Shown here: one piece after another, positions 1-9,219 of the stretch | Position numbering within the stretch: position 1 is the stretch's first letter | Layout: the number at the start of each line of letters is the position of its first letter | Assembly: GCA_001839685.1 (NCBI GenBank) | Contig: MLAK01000960.1 | Location: 30,904 to 94,903, forward strand | Direction of reading: 5' to 3' | Source of the DNA: Tritrichomonas foetus | Lineage: Eukaryota; Parabasalia; Tritrichomonadida; Tritrichomonadidae | Length of the DNA stretch: 64,000 nt | Made by a program: the position numbers and the translations under genes | Notes under the pieces: generated by a model | What the model was told of the DNA's origin: nothing | Databases searched by the model: none | The model's input: the letters and a program-made list of their open reading frames with translations, nothing else

Positions 1-1096
1 AGATGTATACAAACCAAATAGTCTTAACGTACGAAATCACTAAAATGATCCTTATCATCAGTATTACTTAATACCATCAGTCAAAAATCAAAACCCAAAT
101 AGCTAAAAGAATGACGAAAATTTCCCTTATCGCAAACTTCGCAAATGGCCGAATTCAAAAATATTTCGAAAATGATTCTGAAGAAGCTATTGTTTCAGTT
201 TTCGGGTGAACAGCTTTCAGTCAATTGTTAAATCTATTTTTTATAGTTATGAGCCATATTTATTCATAGTTTTGAAATTTTGCAACAATTAAACCGAAAA
301 AAGAGCGATTTTGGAGAAAGCCTAAAAAAAAATTGTGAGAAGCTTTTTTTCCAAGAATCACAAAGATTATAATACTGCTTCCCATAATTCTATTTACACT
401 TCTTCTATCGATTTTTAATTAAAAATCGCGAAAATTTTGATAGTTTTAACTCAGTGATGTTGAATTAATTCAATTTCCATTTGACAAATATGAATGTATT
501 GAAATCTTTTCTGTCATAAAATTTTAGTATATGAAGAAAATAGACTGGCAGTCCTCAACAGCACATTCTCAAGCAGGGATACAGATACAACGATTGAAAG
601 ACCAAATCAAGAAAAATGGAATCCAATATGTTTTTTTCCAGACTCGATGCCAAGTGAATTTTCTGATGACTCGCCATTTAGATGGCAAAACATTCGTAAT
701 CTTCTCATTGATGCCTAAATTTTTTTTATTTATATCAAAATTATTAATATTTTTTTTATACTTCATTTTTGTATTTTGGAAAACATTATAATTTTCGATG
801 GAGGGTCATATGATAATAAAAAGCACGATTTATGATAAGAAATAATCAAGATATTAATGCTATAAAATCACTTTTTATCTCAATAATTCTCAGAAATTTC
901 TGTGGGGTTTATTTTTTTCTCACAATTTTTTTTTGGATTTGGTTTTCTCTGTATCTTGATTTTTAAATTATAATATTTATATATTATTAATAGGATTACA
1001 ATTAAATAATTTTTAGATGACNATAATATCAACAATTATNCATTTANATCTCTCAATNGTCTTCTACATCTAGAGCTAGTTAGTTTGTATACATCT
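1..1096. repeat. Inverted repeat pair (1-21 and 1076-1096), possible transposon ends
   Basis: The first 21 bases (beginning AGATGTATACAAAC) match the reverse complement of 1076-1096 at 19 of 21 positions, and the similarity stops inward. The left copy touches the window edge, so its outer end and any target duplication cannot be seen. A spacing of about 1.05 kb would fit a MITE or a decayed DNA transposon. Chance is unlikely but not excluded. Confidence 0.4.
503..718 (+). pseudogene. Coding-like relic without a start codon
   Basis: A 71-codon frame after a TGA reads as ordinary protein (around ...RLAVLNSTFSSRDT..., ending ...WQNIRNLLIDA) and is less biased in composition than the overlapping ATG-started frame. 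It has no ATG near its beginning. It lies inside the inverted repeat pair. I do not recognise the family. It may be the 3' remnant of a gene or of a transposon ORF. Confidence 0.25.
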
Positions 1097-1654
1097 GTGC
1101 TGTTCTGTTTGTCCAAATTAATTTTTAATATTCATTATTATCATCTTCAAATCATTTCTACAAATATTTCATTCAAAGTAAAGTATTTCTCAAGTTAACA
1201 TTGATCTCAAATTTAATCGATTTGAAATTCTTATCAACTTCATTTGATTCAATTGTTTCCATCAAAACTATGTCTCTAAAAATCATTGTGGTTGTCAACC
1301 ATTGCTTGATATCATATTTAATATAAAAATTTGTCTCATTCATTGTATTTAATGATGATCAAATTTGAGAATTTGTAAATTACTTTCTTTGAATAATAAA
1401 ATTTACATAAGAGACAAAAATACATTGAAGAAACAAACAAATATTCCTAAAAAGAATCATTTTTTTAATCAAAAAGAATAAATCTCATCTGTGTCCGCTT
1501 TTGCTTTATTCACTAAATGATTGGTCAAAAAGCTAAAAAATAATAAATATCAAAGGTTCAAGGGAATGACACTTCCTCGATGAAGTAGATTGAATGCACG
1601 TTTAAAATATTTTGACCAGAAGATTATCTGAGAAAGGTGAATACCAACCAGTAA

Positions 1655-1662
1655 AGGTCAAA
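1655..1662 (+). promoter_or_regulatory. AGGTCAAA element
   Basis: AGGTCAAA sits 22 nt before the ATG of the SMARCAL1-like gene. An AGGTGAAT lies 20 nt further upstream (1635). The same pair, more tightly spaced, precedes the gene at 15745. Confidence 0.45.
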
Positions 1663-1676
1663 AAGTCCAAATCATC

Positions 1677-3461
1677 ATGGCAACATCACAAACTCACCGA
1701 TCGTTTCTTGATAGTGACGATGATGATTTACTAATATCAATTCTGGAACAGATAGACGGTCCTCCAAAGAAACCCGAAATTATTACAGTTCAACAATTAA
1801 ATAAACAAATTCCAGTTCGCAAAAAAAGACTTCTGATTCACGCCGATATTCTCGAACATGGATTTGTATACTTTACGCATGCGACGGAAACGGAGCCTAT
1901 TTACAAAGCGAATTCAGGCACACAAACTTTTATTAATTCAAAGCCTTTCTGGAAAATCCCATATCAAAACTACAGAAGAGTTCTTAATGCTTTAAAAAGT
2001 CCTTCTAATATTTTCGAAGCAACTATCGATACTCCCCCAGATATTATTTTTACCGCCATGTTCACCTTCAGACCGAAGCAAACAAGTGCTACAATTTTAA
2101 GCTCTTTGCCTCAAAAATTACAAAGCGCACTTTATCCACACCAAAGAGAATCAGTTTTATTTGCTGCATCTCATTCTTTTCGGGTATTTTTGGCAGACGA
2201 CATGGGCCTAGGGAAAACAATAGAAGCAGTTGCTATTGCTTGTGCTGCAGGATTTCCAAAAACTCGTGTGGTCGTAGTTGCTCCAAACCATTTGGTTAAT
2301 ACTTGGGTTGATGCATTTTTGAAATGGACGAATATTTTTCAATCCAATATAAATGTTCTTCTCCGCTCAGAAAAGATAACGTCAACTCCCCTAGTTATCG
2401 CATCATATAATGTAGCTGTGAGAAAAAGTGATGAAATTTGTGCACTTGACTATGATATTGTTATTGCAGATGAATGCCATGAATTCAAGAACAGTAAAAC
2501 ACAAATTTATCAGCGTGTTTCACCAATAATTAATAAGGCTAAATATTTGGTTCTTCTTTCAGGGACGCCAATGAACCGTCCTTCAGAATTATTTCCACAA
2601 TTACAGCTTTTACTTCCTCGTGTTTTTTCTTCATTTAAAGATTTTGGAATGAGATATTGCAGAGGTGAAACAAATGCTCATGGATACTTCGAAGCAACAG
2701 GTTGTACCCATTCTGACGAGCTCAAAACTGTTCTTGAGCAACTTGTACTTTTAAGACGTGAAAAAGATGAAGTTCTGACGGATTTACCTACAAAAAAGAG
2801 ATTTCACGTAATGCTTGATTATGTACCAAGTCAAGAAATGAAAGAACAAATTGAGCAGATGAGAGTTCATCGAATCGCACTTGCTACTGGGATGGATACT
2901 ATGAAAATTGAACAAAGTATGATGATGACTACAACTTTTTCTTTAACTGCTGTTGATAAGCTTCCATCTGTTTTGAATTGGTTTTGTGGATCCGAATTCC
3001 GTCGTGCGTTTTTTGTCGAACAACGAAAATGTTTGGTTTTTGCTTATCATCGAAGCGTGATTGATGGTGTAACGTCATGGATGACTGAACAAGGTGTAAA
3101 ATGTATATCAATTAATGGATCAACTCCAAGAGATCAACGTGATTGCTTATTTCGAGAATTTAAAACTGATCCTGAATGTAAAGTTGCTGTTTTGAGTATA
3201 GAAATTGCAGCAACTGGAATTACGTTAACAGAAGCATCTTTAGTTGTATTCGCCGAACTGAAATGGACACCTTCAGATCATCAACAAGCAGAAGATCGCG
3301 TTCATAGAATTGGACAAAAAAGTGATGTGGAGATTTATTATTTACATGCTGAAGGAAGTTTGGATGATCGAATTTGGGAAATTTTGGGAAATAAGCTTAT
3401 TGTGATCAGTTCTGTCATTACTTCAAAAACAAAGACATTTGAAACAGATACGAACGCTTAA
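1677..3461 (+). CDS. SMARCAL1/ZRANB3-like SNF2 helicase (annealing helicase family)
   Basis: A 594-residue SNF2-family ATPase, expected to act in the nucleus on DNA. The N lobe has the Walker A motif DDMGLGKT (about residues 174-181), ...VVVAPNHLVNTW..., and a DECH box (265-268) followed by FKN. The C lobe has FAYHRS, ...ISINGSTPRDQR..., ATGITLTEAS and the motif VI region EDRVHRIGQ. The compact helicase core, the FKNSKTQ and DECHEFKN spacing, and the short N-terminal segment ending in FWKIPYQNYR (HARP-like position) match SMARCAL1/HepA-like annealing helicases better than large chromatin remodellers. In other eukaryotes these proteins rewind stalled replication forks. The ATG at 1677 follows an AGGTCAAA element, and the stop overlaps TAAAA. 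There is no accessory RPA-binding motif that I can see. Confidence 0.85.
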   Translation: MATSQTHRSFLDSDDDDLLISILEQIDGPPKKPEIITVQQLNKQIPVRKKRLLIHADILEHGFVYFTHATETEPIYKANSGTQTFINSKPFWKIPYQNYRRVLNALKSPSNIFEATIDTPPDIIFTAMFTFRPKQTSATILSSLPQKLQSALYPHQRESVLFAASHSFRVFLADDMGLGKTIEAVAIACAAGFPKTRVVVVAPNHLVNTWVDAFLKWTNIFQSNINVLLRSEKITSTPLVIASYNVAVRKSDEICALDYDIVIADECHEFKNSKTQIYQRVSPIINKAKYLVLLSGTPMNRPSELFPQLQLLLPRVFSSFKDFGMRYCRGETNAHGYFEATGCTHSDELKTVLEQLVLLRREKDEVLTDLPTKKRFHVMLDYVPSQEMKEQIEQMRVHRIALATGMDTMKIEQSMMMTTTFSLTAVDKLPSVLNWFCGSEFRRAFFVEQRKCLVFAYHRSVIDGVTSWMTEQGVKCISINGSTPRDQRDCLFREFKTDPECKVAVLSIEIAATGITLTEASLVVFAELKWTPSDHQQAEDRVHRIGQKSDVEIYYLHAEGSLDDRIWEILGNKLIVISSVITSKTKTFETDTNA

Positions 3462-4219
3462 AATGATATTCCCTTTTTTCAACTATATTATGTTTGTTGT
3501 TATATAAAAGATATTATCGAAACTTTAAAAATATTTTTTTTAGAATTCGTTTCTTTATTGGGGAAATTTTCATATGAAATTAGATATTATAATTAAAAAA
3601 TCCAAACATGATTGATTCATCAATCCTAATCGGTATTCTTTAATAACTTGATCAAAAATAATTTATAGAAATTATTTGAAGATGATAATAATGAATATTA
3701 AAAATAATGCTGAAATGTTTGATGATTCAGCAATTTTGGTGTTTCAAATCATCATTCATTATTGATGCATGGATGATGCATCAATGAATCATGAATGATG
3801 TATGAATGAATCATGAATTGAATCAATTGGCATCAAATTCCGATAATCAAAATTTGCATGAATTTTGAAAGAATCCGCAGTTTGAATTTTGAAATAATCT
3901 TCAAAATTTAAAATAAATCGATTTGAATTCAAATTATCAATTATTTCTGAATTATTATTCTCTTTTTCTATGAATTGTTTATCTATTCTTTCAATATATT
4001 CAATATATTTATGTGGTTTATTTCGATTGATTCATTTGATTCATTTGATTCAATTGATTCAATTGATTCAATTAATTAAATTAATTCAATGAAATTCATT
4101 CATTGATTTTCAATATTTTACATTACTTTTCTGTTTATTGTGTTAATGCTTCGCGTTTCTTCATCTCTCAGCTTTCATGAATTTTCATATCATTTTATTA
4201 CTTCGTTCTAAAACTAAAG
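3462..4219. other. Intergenic, simple repeats
   Basis: There is no gene. At 3750-3825 are overlapping palindromic TGATGCAT/GAATCATGA units, and at 4026-4080 is a tandem TTGATTCA(A/T) array. Neither matches a named element. The spacer ends directly at the Myb gene and carries no AGGTCAAA element. Confidence 0.6.
4026..4080. repeat. TTGATTCA tandem array
   Basis: About five to six imperfect 9-10 nt units of the type TTGATTCAAT or TTGATTCATT in tandem, about 150 nt upstream of the Myb gene. It is partly self-complementary (TTGAATCAA). Confidence 0.6.
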
Positions 4220-5398
4220 ATGCAAAACTTTACTTTGAATCAACAACAACAACAACAACAGCAGCAACTCTTCTTTGCTCAACAACAACAAAATTATTCA
4301 CAAATGATGAATTTGAAACATCATCCAACAACTATATTTCCCGAAGAAGAGATGAACCAAATGAACCACACTAATCAAATTCATCAAACTAATCAGATGA
4401 ATCAGATGACTCAGATGAATCAAATGCAAACCGAATTATCTAAAATGAACTTAAATTACCATTTTCTGAATTTTCAACCAATGAATCAAATGAGTCAAAT
4501 TAACCAAATGAGTCAAATTAATCAAATGAATCAAATGAAAGAAAATAGTGGAACAAGAAATCGTTTCACGAAAGAAGAAGATGAACGCTTAAAAGAAATT
4601 GTAGAAAAAGAGAAAGCGAAAAGTGAACGAATTGATTGGTGTTCTGTTAGTGACGAAATGAAAACACGTACTAATCGTCAATGTCGTGAACGTTATATGA
4701 ATTATTTGAATGATGANAAATTGAATGAATCATCACAACGTAAATGGACAGCATCAGAAGATGAATTATTATTTTCTAAATTTGACGAATTTGGTCCACG
4801 ATGGGCATTTTTCACGAAATTCTTTGTTAATCGAACTAATATTAACATCAAAAATCGTTATAGTTGTTTAACACGTCTTTCAACTAAATCCACTAAAACT
4901 ATTCATTCAGACTCAGAAATAGATTCACACTCACACTCACACTCAAATTCAAATTCAAATTCAAATTCAAGTTCACCTTCTTCTTCTTCCTCTTCCTCTT
5001 CATCCTCTTCACCCTCTTCCTCATCACCTTCTATACCCACATCAATCATTGAAGGTAAAAGAGAAATCGAAACAGAAACCGAAGAAGATATTTATTCATA
5101 TTCCGACTTTGAATTCGACACATATGAAGAACAAGATGAAGATCCACAACAATCTGAACCACAACAACCACAGCCACAACAGCAGCAACATGAACAACAA
5201 CAACAACAGCAACAAGAGATTAATAACAATGATAACTGCACTAATATTAACATTGGTATTCAAGAAGATGATGGAATTGATGAATTTAATCTTTTCGAAT
5301 ATGGAAATTCATTGATGAATAANAATGACAAAGACAATTATTATGATACTTATAATGAACATGATTCCTTTTTCTATGATATTCCATTTGGTTTTTAA
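4220..5398 (+). CDS. R2R3 Myb-like DNA-binding protein
   Basis: A 392-residue transcription-factor-like protein. Residues 1-106 are glutamine runs and N-Q-M repeats. The first Myb repeat (about 113-164) has the pattern W/F...EDERL...W...RTNRQCRERYMNYL. The second (about 173-222) has RKWTASEDELL...W...RTNINIKNRYSCL. The C-terminal half is low complexity: a Ser/His/Asn tract, acidic residues, and a Q-rich region about 310-335. Trichomonads have many short R2R3 Myb proteins, some of which bind promoter elements. A single ambiguous base at 4717 makes one codon unknown between the repeats, and another lies at about 5323. A 65-codon overlapping frame starting at 4177 is treated as a shadow. TAAA overlaps the stop. 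Confidence 0.85.
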   Translation: MQNFTLNQQQQQQQQQLFFAQQQQNYSQMMNLKHHPTTIFPEEEMNQMNHTNQIHQTNQMNQMTQMNQMQTELSKMNLNYHFLNFQPMNQMSQINQMSQINQMNQMKENSGTRNRFTKEEDERLKEIVEKEKAKSERIDWCSVSDEMKTRTNRQCRERYMNYLNDXKLNESSQRKWTASEDELLFSKFDEFGPRWAFFTKFFVNRTNINIKNRYSCLTRLSTKSTKTIHSDSEIDSHSHSHSNSNSNSNSSSPSSSSSSSSSSSPSSSSPSIPTSIIEGKREIETETEEDIYSYSDFEFDTYEEQDEDPQQSEPQQPQPQQQQHEQQQQQQQEINNNDNCTNINIGIQEDDGIDEFNLFEYGNSLMNXNDKDNYYDTYNEHDSFFYDIPFGF

Positions 5399-5866
5399 AC
5401 CTATTTTTAAACCTATTTTTAAGAAAAAGTTTTCATAGAAACCAACATCATATTCTATTCTATTCTATTATATTATATTCTATGAAATTATATTAATCAT
5501 GTTATTCCAAATTTACAATATTATAATAAATTATCGAAACCAAATCCATCCTTTTTATTATTATTATGATTATGATTATTTTCATTATTTATTTTTTGAT
5601 ATTTCTTTTTCATAATGTTGAATAGTGTTGAATAATGATAAGTGCAAATTAATAAATGTTACAATTCAATACAGATATATAAATATATATAAATATATAA
5701 ATATAAACATATATAGAAAATGTGTTGCTGGCGCATGTTTACTAAACAAATATATATTCATGATGATATATGCATAAAGATGCATATAATCTTAAATGTT
5801 TTCGAAATATATCTTTATATAAATACAATATAAATTTACAGTGATAAAACTAATCTTTCATATAAA
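5399..5866. other. AT-rich intergenic spacer
   Basis: Convergent spacer between the Myb gene and the MATE remnant. It contains TATTC/TATTA runs (5455-5490) and an ATATATAAA microsatellite-like stretch (5675-5720). No gene is seen. Confidence 0.6.
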
Positions 5867-6511
5867 TTACACTTGATTATTTTCTGTTGTGACAAATGAA
5901 ATTTCTTTCACATCTCCACCACAATCACTTCTTGCAACTAAAGGTTTAGCATCAATAGCATTATTCAATATGTCTGGTGGAGCTTTACATAAAAGCTTCA
6001 TTGGACCAATAAGGAATGCAACATAAAAAATTACAGCTACTGAATCACATATAGGATAAGTAAGCATAACTCGATAAGGATCAGTTTTATCTGTATAATG
6101 TAAAATTGTGCTTACAGCCATGGGTGTTATCAACATGGAGAAAATGCTACATATGGTTGCTGACATGGCTTTTTGCATTGCTTCAAGCAAAGCTGGTGTC
6201 ATATAGGCAATACCAATTTGTATGTAATCAACAATAAAAGTGGCACCAAAAACTTCAAGTCCAACATCGCCGATCGTTTTCGTCACCCATAGTGAATTGA
6301 ACACACCAAAAAGAGAAGAAAATATCTGTGAAATAATTGGCCCTATACTTAGAATTAATATTGTTTTCAATGGCGATCGCGATCCAAGTCTCATTTCTTC
6401 ATCATCTAATTCTTTCTTTTCGTTGGATTTTGGGATTGATGGAAATTTGTCACTATAATTACCAAATTGTGGAGTGGAGTTTCTTCGCTTTGCTTCAATT
6501 TTGTCCTCCAT
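5867..6511 (-). CDS. MATE-family transporter, internally deleted
   Basis: A 214-residue membrane protein. The charged N-terminus (1-47) leads into ...ILILSIGPIISQIF..., the typical first helix of MATE/MOP efflux carriers. After helix 2 (...SLWVTKTIGDVGLEV...), the chain passes at about residues 84-92 into sequence that resembles the C-terminal end of these proteins: ...PALLEAMQKA..., then ...LHYTDKTDPYRVMLTYP... and a last helix. MATE proteins usually have 12 helices and 450-550 residues, so about 250 residues in the middle appear to be missing while the frame stays open. Transport by this product is doubtful. It could be a young pseudogene, a real shortened protein or an assembly collapse. 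The MATE call is from recalled family features. Confidence 0.6.
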   Translation of the reverse strand: MEDKIEAKRRNSTPQFGNYSDKFPSIPKSNEKKELDDEEMRLGSRSPLKTILILSIGPIISQIFSSLFGVFNSLWVTKTIGDVGLEVFGATFIVDYIQIGIAYMTPALLEAMQKAMSATICSIFSMLITPMAVSTILHYTDKTDPYRVMLTYPICDSVAVIFYVAFLIGPMKLLCKAPPDILNNAIDAKPLVARSDCGGDVKEISFVTTENNQV

Positions 6512-7211
6512 TTTGATTTAGGTCTATGATTTTTGATTATATCACTTTCTTTCTCTTTCAAATTCATTTGTTTTGAATAGTAAGGCCGAATATAATCACA
6601 AATATAATATGTGAATTAGCGTTTTCTATTGAATTTAATATGTCAAATCGTTGATTTCTTTCAAATTTTATGCACGGCAGAACTGCAGTTCATTTTAATA
6701 AAACTCCGATAAAAATTATAAAATATTTTGATAGGTTTTGATGTGAATAGATAACACAAATTCGATTCTGAATTGTTTTTTGTCTAGTTGGCATTATGAA
6801 CTTTTCACTAAGTTCATCAAATGATTGTTTGAGAAATGTTTTCCCAAATGTGATTAATGTTCACTTTTTTCAATTAATACATGAGAAATGTTAAAACACG
6901 CAAAACACAATATAGTCGTCAAATATTACATAATATACCATTGGTATAATACAAATATAAAATCTAACTGTTAATAAACTAAAAGGTCATATCACTAATC
7001 GCAACATTTCGATTTTGATGAAGTGCGAAAGTAACAATGACAGAATTTCGTAGAAGATTATCAATTACTAAATAACACAATGTATTAATCACACAATTGA
7101 TTGCGAATATTCCTGCGAAAAGTCAAAACGCTAAATCTATCATTATTTTCAAATCAAAAATATTTCTAAAAATTATTCCGAAAAAATGACTTTTTTTACA
7201 TCATTAATCAA
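6512..7211. other. Divergent intergenic spacer
   Basis: A 700-nt AT-rich region between divergently transcribed genes. I see no gene. An AAGGTCAT sequence occurs near 6983 but lacks the AA that follows in the recurrent element. Confidence 0.55.
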
Positions 7212-8210
7212 ATGTCTTTTTCTCTCTTGATTTATAATTCTGAAGTAATCAATCCTAACACTCCAAAGATTATTGTTCTCGATAAGGATTCAACCAATAT
7301 CGGAAGAGATTCTGAAGTCAAAATGGACGCAATAAAAGAAAAAACAATATCGAAACTACACGCTACAATTGAGAGAAGAGCAACTAATGATAATGCATAT
7401 TTATGGACTTTAACAGATTACACTAGTGTTAATGGAACGCTAGTAAATGGAAGACAAGTCAGTTGTACAAAGTTGAGATCATTTGACAATATAATTTTTG
7501 GTGGTGGAGCTAATCTATTCTTTGACAATCTTAAAGATCCTAGATATTCATGTCGGTATATATTTCTAACGCCAACCATTTCCATAAAATTATTCAGAAA
7601 TATTAATTATGGCGATTATACAAATGAAAAAGAATGCTTAATATGTTATGATGAATTTGAAAAGAAGAAAAAAGCCAATGTTCTTCCATGTGGACACCGA
7701 TTTTGTGGATATTGTATCCGGAAATGGGAATTTGAATGTTTAAGTGAATTTAAGCTTTTTACCTGTCCAGTATGCCGTAAAAGTATAAATAAGAATCTAA
7801 TCACAACAAATACATATCATATTACCAATAACTGTATCACTATATATACAATTAAAGATGTAGCTCTTGAACTCAACAGTAAGTTTGGTATTAATGATTT
7901 AAGTAACTATTCACTAAAAAGTAGTATGAATGATTATCAAAAAATTGTGATTAATCGATTGATAAAATTATTGGGAAATGCAAACATTCAAACTATTCTA
8001 ACACTTTTTTATTACTTCAACATAGACTTAGAATCAATTTATAATTCATCATTAGAAGAATTAACCAATATCGTTCTCAATCTGAATGGAAATGTTGAAA
8101 ATATTGACAACTCAACAAATGGTCTTAGAGATGAAGCTCTCAGGCTAATAGCAATAAACTTTTACTTGAAAATAAAAGGGAGACATCGACTTATTGGATT
8201 ATTCGAATGA
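7212..8210 (+). CDS. FHA-RING E3 ubiquitin ligase-like protein
   Basis: A 332-residue protein with an N-terminal FHA domain (about residues 18-100). Visible are GR (31-32), the S-x-x-H phosphopeptide-binding pair (S47, H50) and SVNGT (72-76). A C3HC4 RING finger follows: C142, C145, C160, H162, C165, C168, C185 and C188, with the E2-contact segment LPCGHRFC. The rest (190-332) is helical and of unknown role. The FHA plus RING layout is that of CHFR and RNF8 ligases, which read phosphothreonine and ubiquitinate partners in mitotic or DNA-damage control. The target here is unknown. The ATG at 7212 follows TTAATCAA, with no AGGTCAAA. Confidence 0.85.
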   Translation: MSFSLLIYNSEVINPNTPKIIVLDKDSTNIGRDSEVKMDAIKEKTISKLHATIERRATNDNAYLWTLTDYTSVNGTLVNGRQVSCTKLRSFDNIIFGGGANLFFDNLKDPRYSCRYIFLTPTISIKLFRNINYGDYTNEKECLICYDEFEKKKKANVLPCGHRFCGYCIRKWEFECLSEFKLFTCPVCRKSINKNLITTNTYHITNNCITIYTIKDVALELNSKFGINDLSNYSLKSSMNDYQKIVINRLIKLLGNANIQTILTLFYYFNIDLESIYNSSLEELTNIVLNLNGNVENIDNSTNGLRDEALRLIAINFYLKIKGRHRLIGLFE

Positions 8211-8319
8211 TAGAATCCCTTCAAAAATAAAGGTCAATTTATTCGTTGGTTATTGGTTATTTATATAGGTGAAAGCAATTTTCTATATATAATTGGTCGT
8301 ATTTTTACATCAATATACC

Positions 8320-9099
8320 ATGAGTGAGTCTTTAATTATTCCATACACTCTATACTCGAACGATGATCCAGAATTTACCTCAACGCCCAATGAATCTCCA
8401 TATAAGTTTATCATGCCAACAATCGAATATTGGCAACCTTATCTCAATCACACCAAAAACGATCGATCAGGTCAATTTTCAAATAAAAAGTATCAAAATG
8501 ATTCACGGAACAGAAATAATAGTCATGGAGATTATCGTAGAGACCATAATAACTATCGCAATTCTCGTAGAGCTACTCGTGATGATGACGATAGAAGGGA
8601 CAGTCGAGACAACCATCGTAGAGACAATGATAATTTTGATAATGAAAAAAGAGGTGAGAGATATAATGGAAGATATGAAGATCGAAACTACGACAGATTA
8701 AATGATAGTAATTATGACAGAAAAAATAACAATTGGCACAAAGATAGAAACAGCAATAATCGGTATCACGATAGAAACTATGATAGAAATAATCATAGGA
8801 ATTATGAAAGGAACTATGATAAGAATAAAGATAGAAGGGATCGATATTATGATAAAAGTCACCAAGATTATGATAAAAGTCACCAAGATTATGATAAAAG
8901 TCACCAAGATTATGATAGAAGAAATAACATTAGTCACAATGGGGAGAAAAGTCATGAATATAATGGTGATGAAAGAAGCTATGGGAAAAATTATGAAACT
9001 TCTACCAATGCCAATCCTAGTCGAACCAATTTTTCACTTGGTGATGTAATTCAAGAGCACAGTCAACGTGTACAAGAAAATAAAGAAACAAATGAATAA
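8320..9099 (+). CDS. RD/NY-rich low-complexity protein
   Basis: 259 residues from the ATG at 8320; an upstream TTG at 8293 is open but less likely as a start. The first 50 residues are ordinary sequence (SESLIIPYTLYSNDDPEF...). Residues about 55-225 are dominated by Arg, Asp, Asn, Tyr and His, including three exact DKSHQDY units encoded by 21-bp repeats (8850-8912). A normal C-terminal stretch (...TNFSLGDVIQEHSQRVQ...) follows. The alternating RD/RN composition recalls RNA-binding or splicing-associated disordered proteins such as RD/RS-domain factors, but I do not recognise a homologue. An AAGGTCAATTT lies 90 nt upstream. TAA is followed by ATTAAA. Confidence 0.7.
   Translation: MSESLIIPYTLYSNDDPEFTSTPNESPYKFIMPTIEYWQPYLNHTKNDRSGQFSNKKYQNDSRNRNNSHGDYRRDHNNYRNSRRATRDDDDRRDSRDNHRRDNDNFDNEKRGERYNGRYEDRNYDRLNDSNYDRKNNNWHKDRNSNNRYHDRNYDRNNHRNYERNYDKNKDRRDRYYDKSHQDYDKSHQDYDKSHQDYDRRNNISHNGEKSHEYNGDERSYGKNYETSTNANPSRTNFSLGDVIQEHSQRVQENKETNE
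8850..8912 (+). repeat. 3 x 21-bp in-frame repeat
   Basis: Three identical tandem copies encode DKSHQDY inside the RD/NY-rich gene. The next unit diverges (DRRNNIS). Exact identity at the DNA level indicates recent expansion by slippage. Confidence 0.8.
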
Positions 9100-9219
9100 A
9101 TTAAATAATAATTATAATAATAAAAATCTTTAAACAACTTAAATAAAATTAGATTTCATCACTTTTAGTTTAATTTTATATAATAAAATAACATTTGCAA
9201 TCCTTGATAGATGGAAAAC

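Larger units (their letters stand above)
1..1676. other. Gene-poor 5' flank
   Basis: No intact gene is supported here. The stretch is very AT-rich and has a few single ambiguous bases (near 1022, 1040, 1047 and 1058), which suggests a poorly resolved repeat. It contains a pair of inverted 21-mers and a short coding-like relic, listed separately. GGTCAAAA at 1523-1530 and AGGTCAAA at 1655-1662 lie on the side facing the helicase gene. Confidence 0.6.

Noticed and set aside
1..14. AGATGTATAC at the window edge as a further Nextera adapter remnant
   Set aside because: The adapter reads AGATGTGTATAAG; this sequence diverges after AGATGT and has an inverted partner at 1076-1096, so it is genomic.
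531..791. 86-codon plus frame (MKKIDWQSSTAH...)
   Set aside because: Its 3' half is a run of Phe/Leu/Ile from AT-rich DNA, and an overlapping frame (503-718) looks more like protein.
8698..8955. Minus-strand frame rich in ILVTF/IIIS repeats
   Set aside because: It is the complement of the RD/NY-rich gene's repeats; hydrophobicity comes from the complementary codons.
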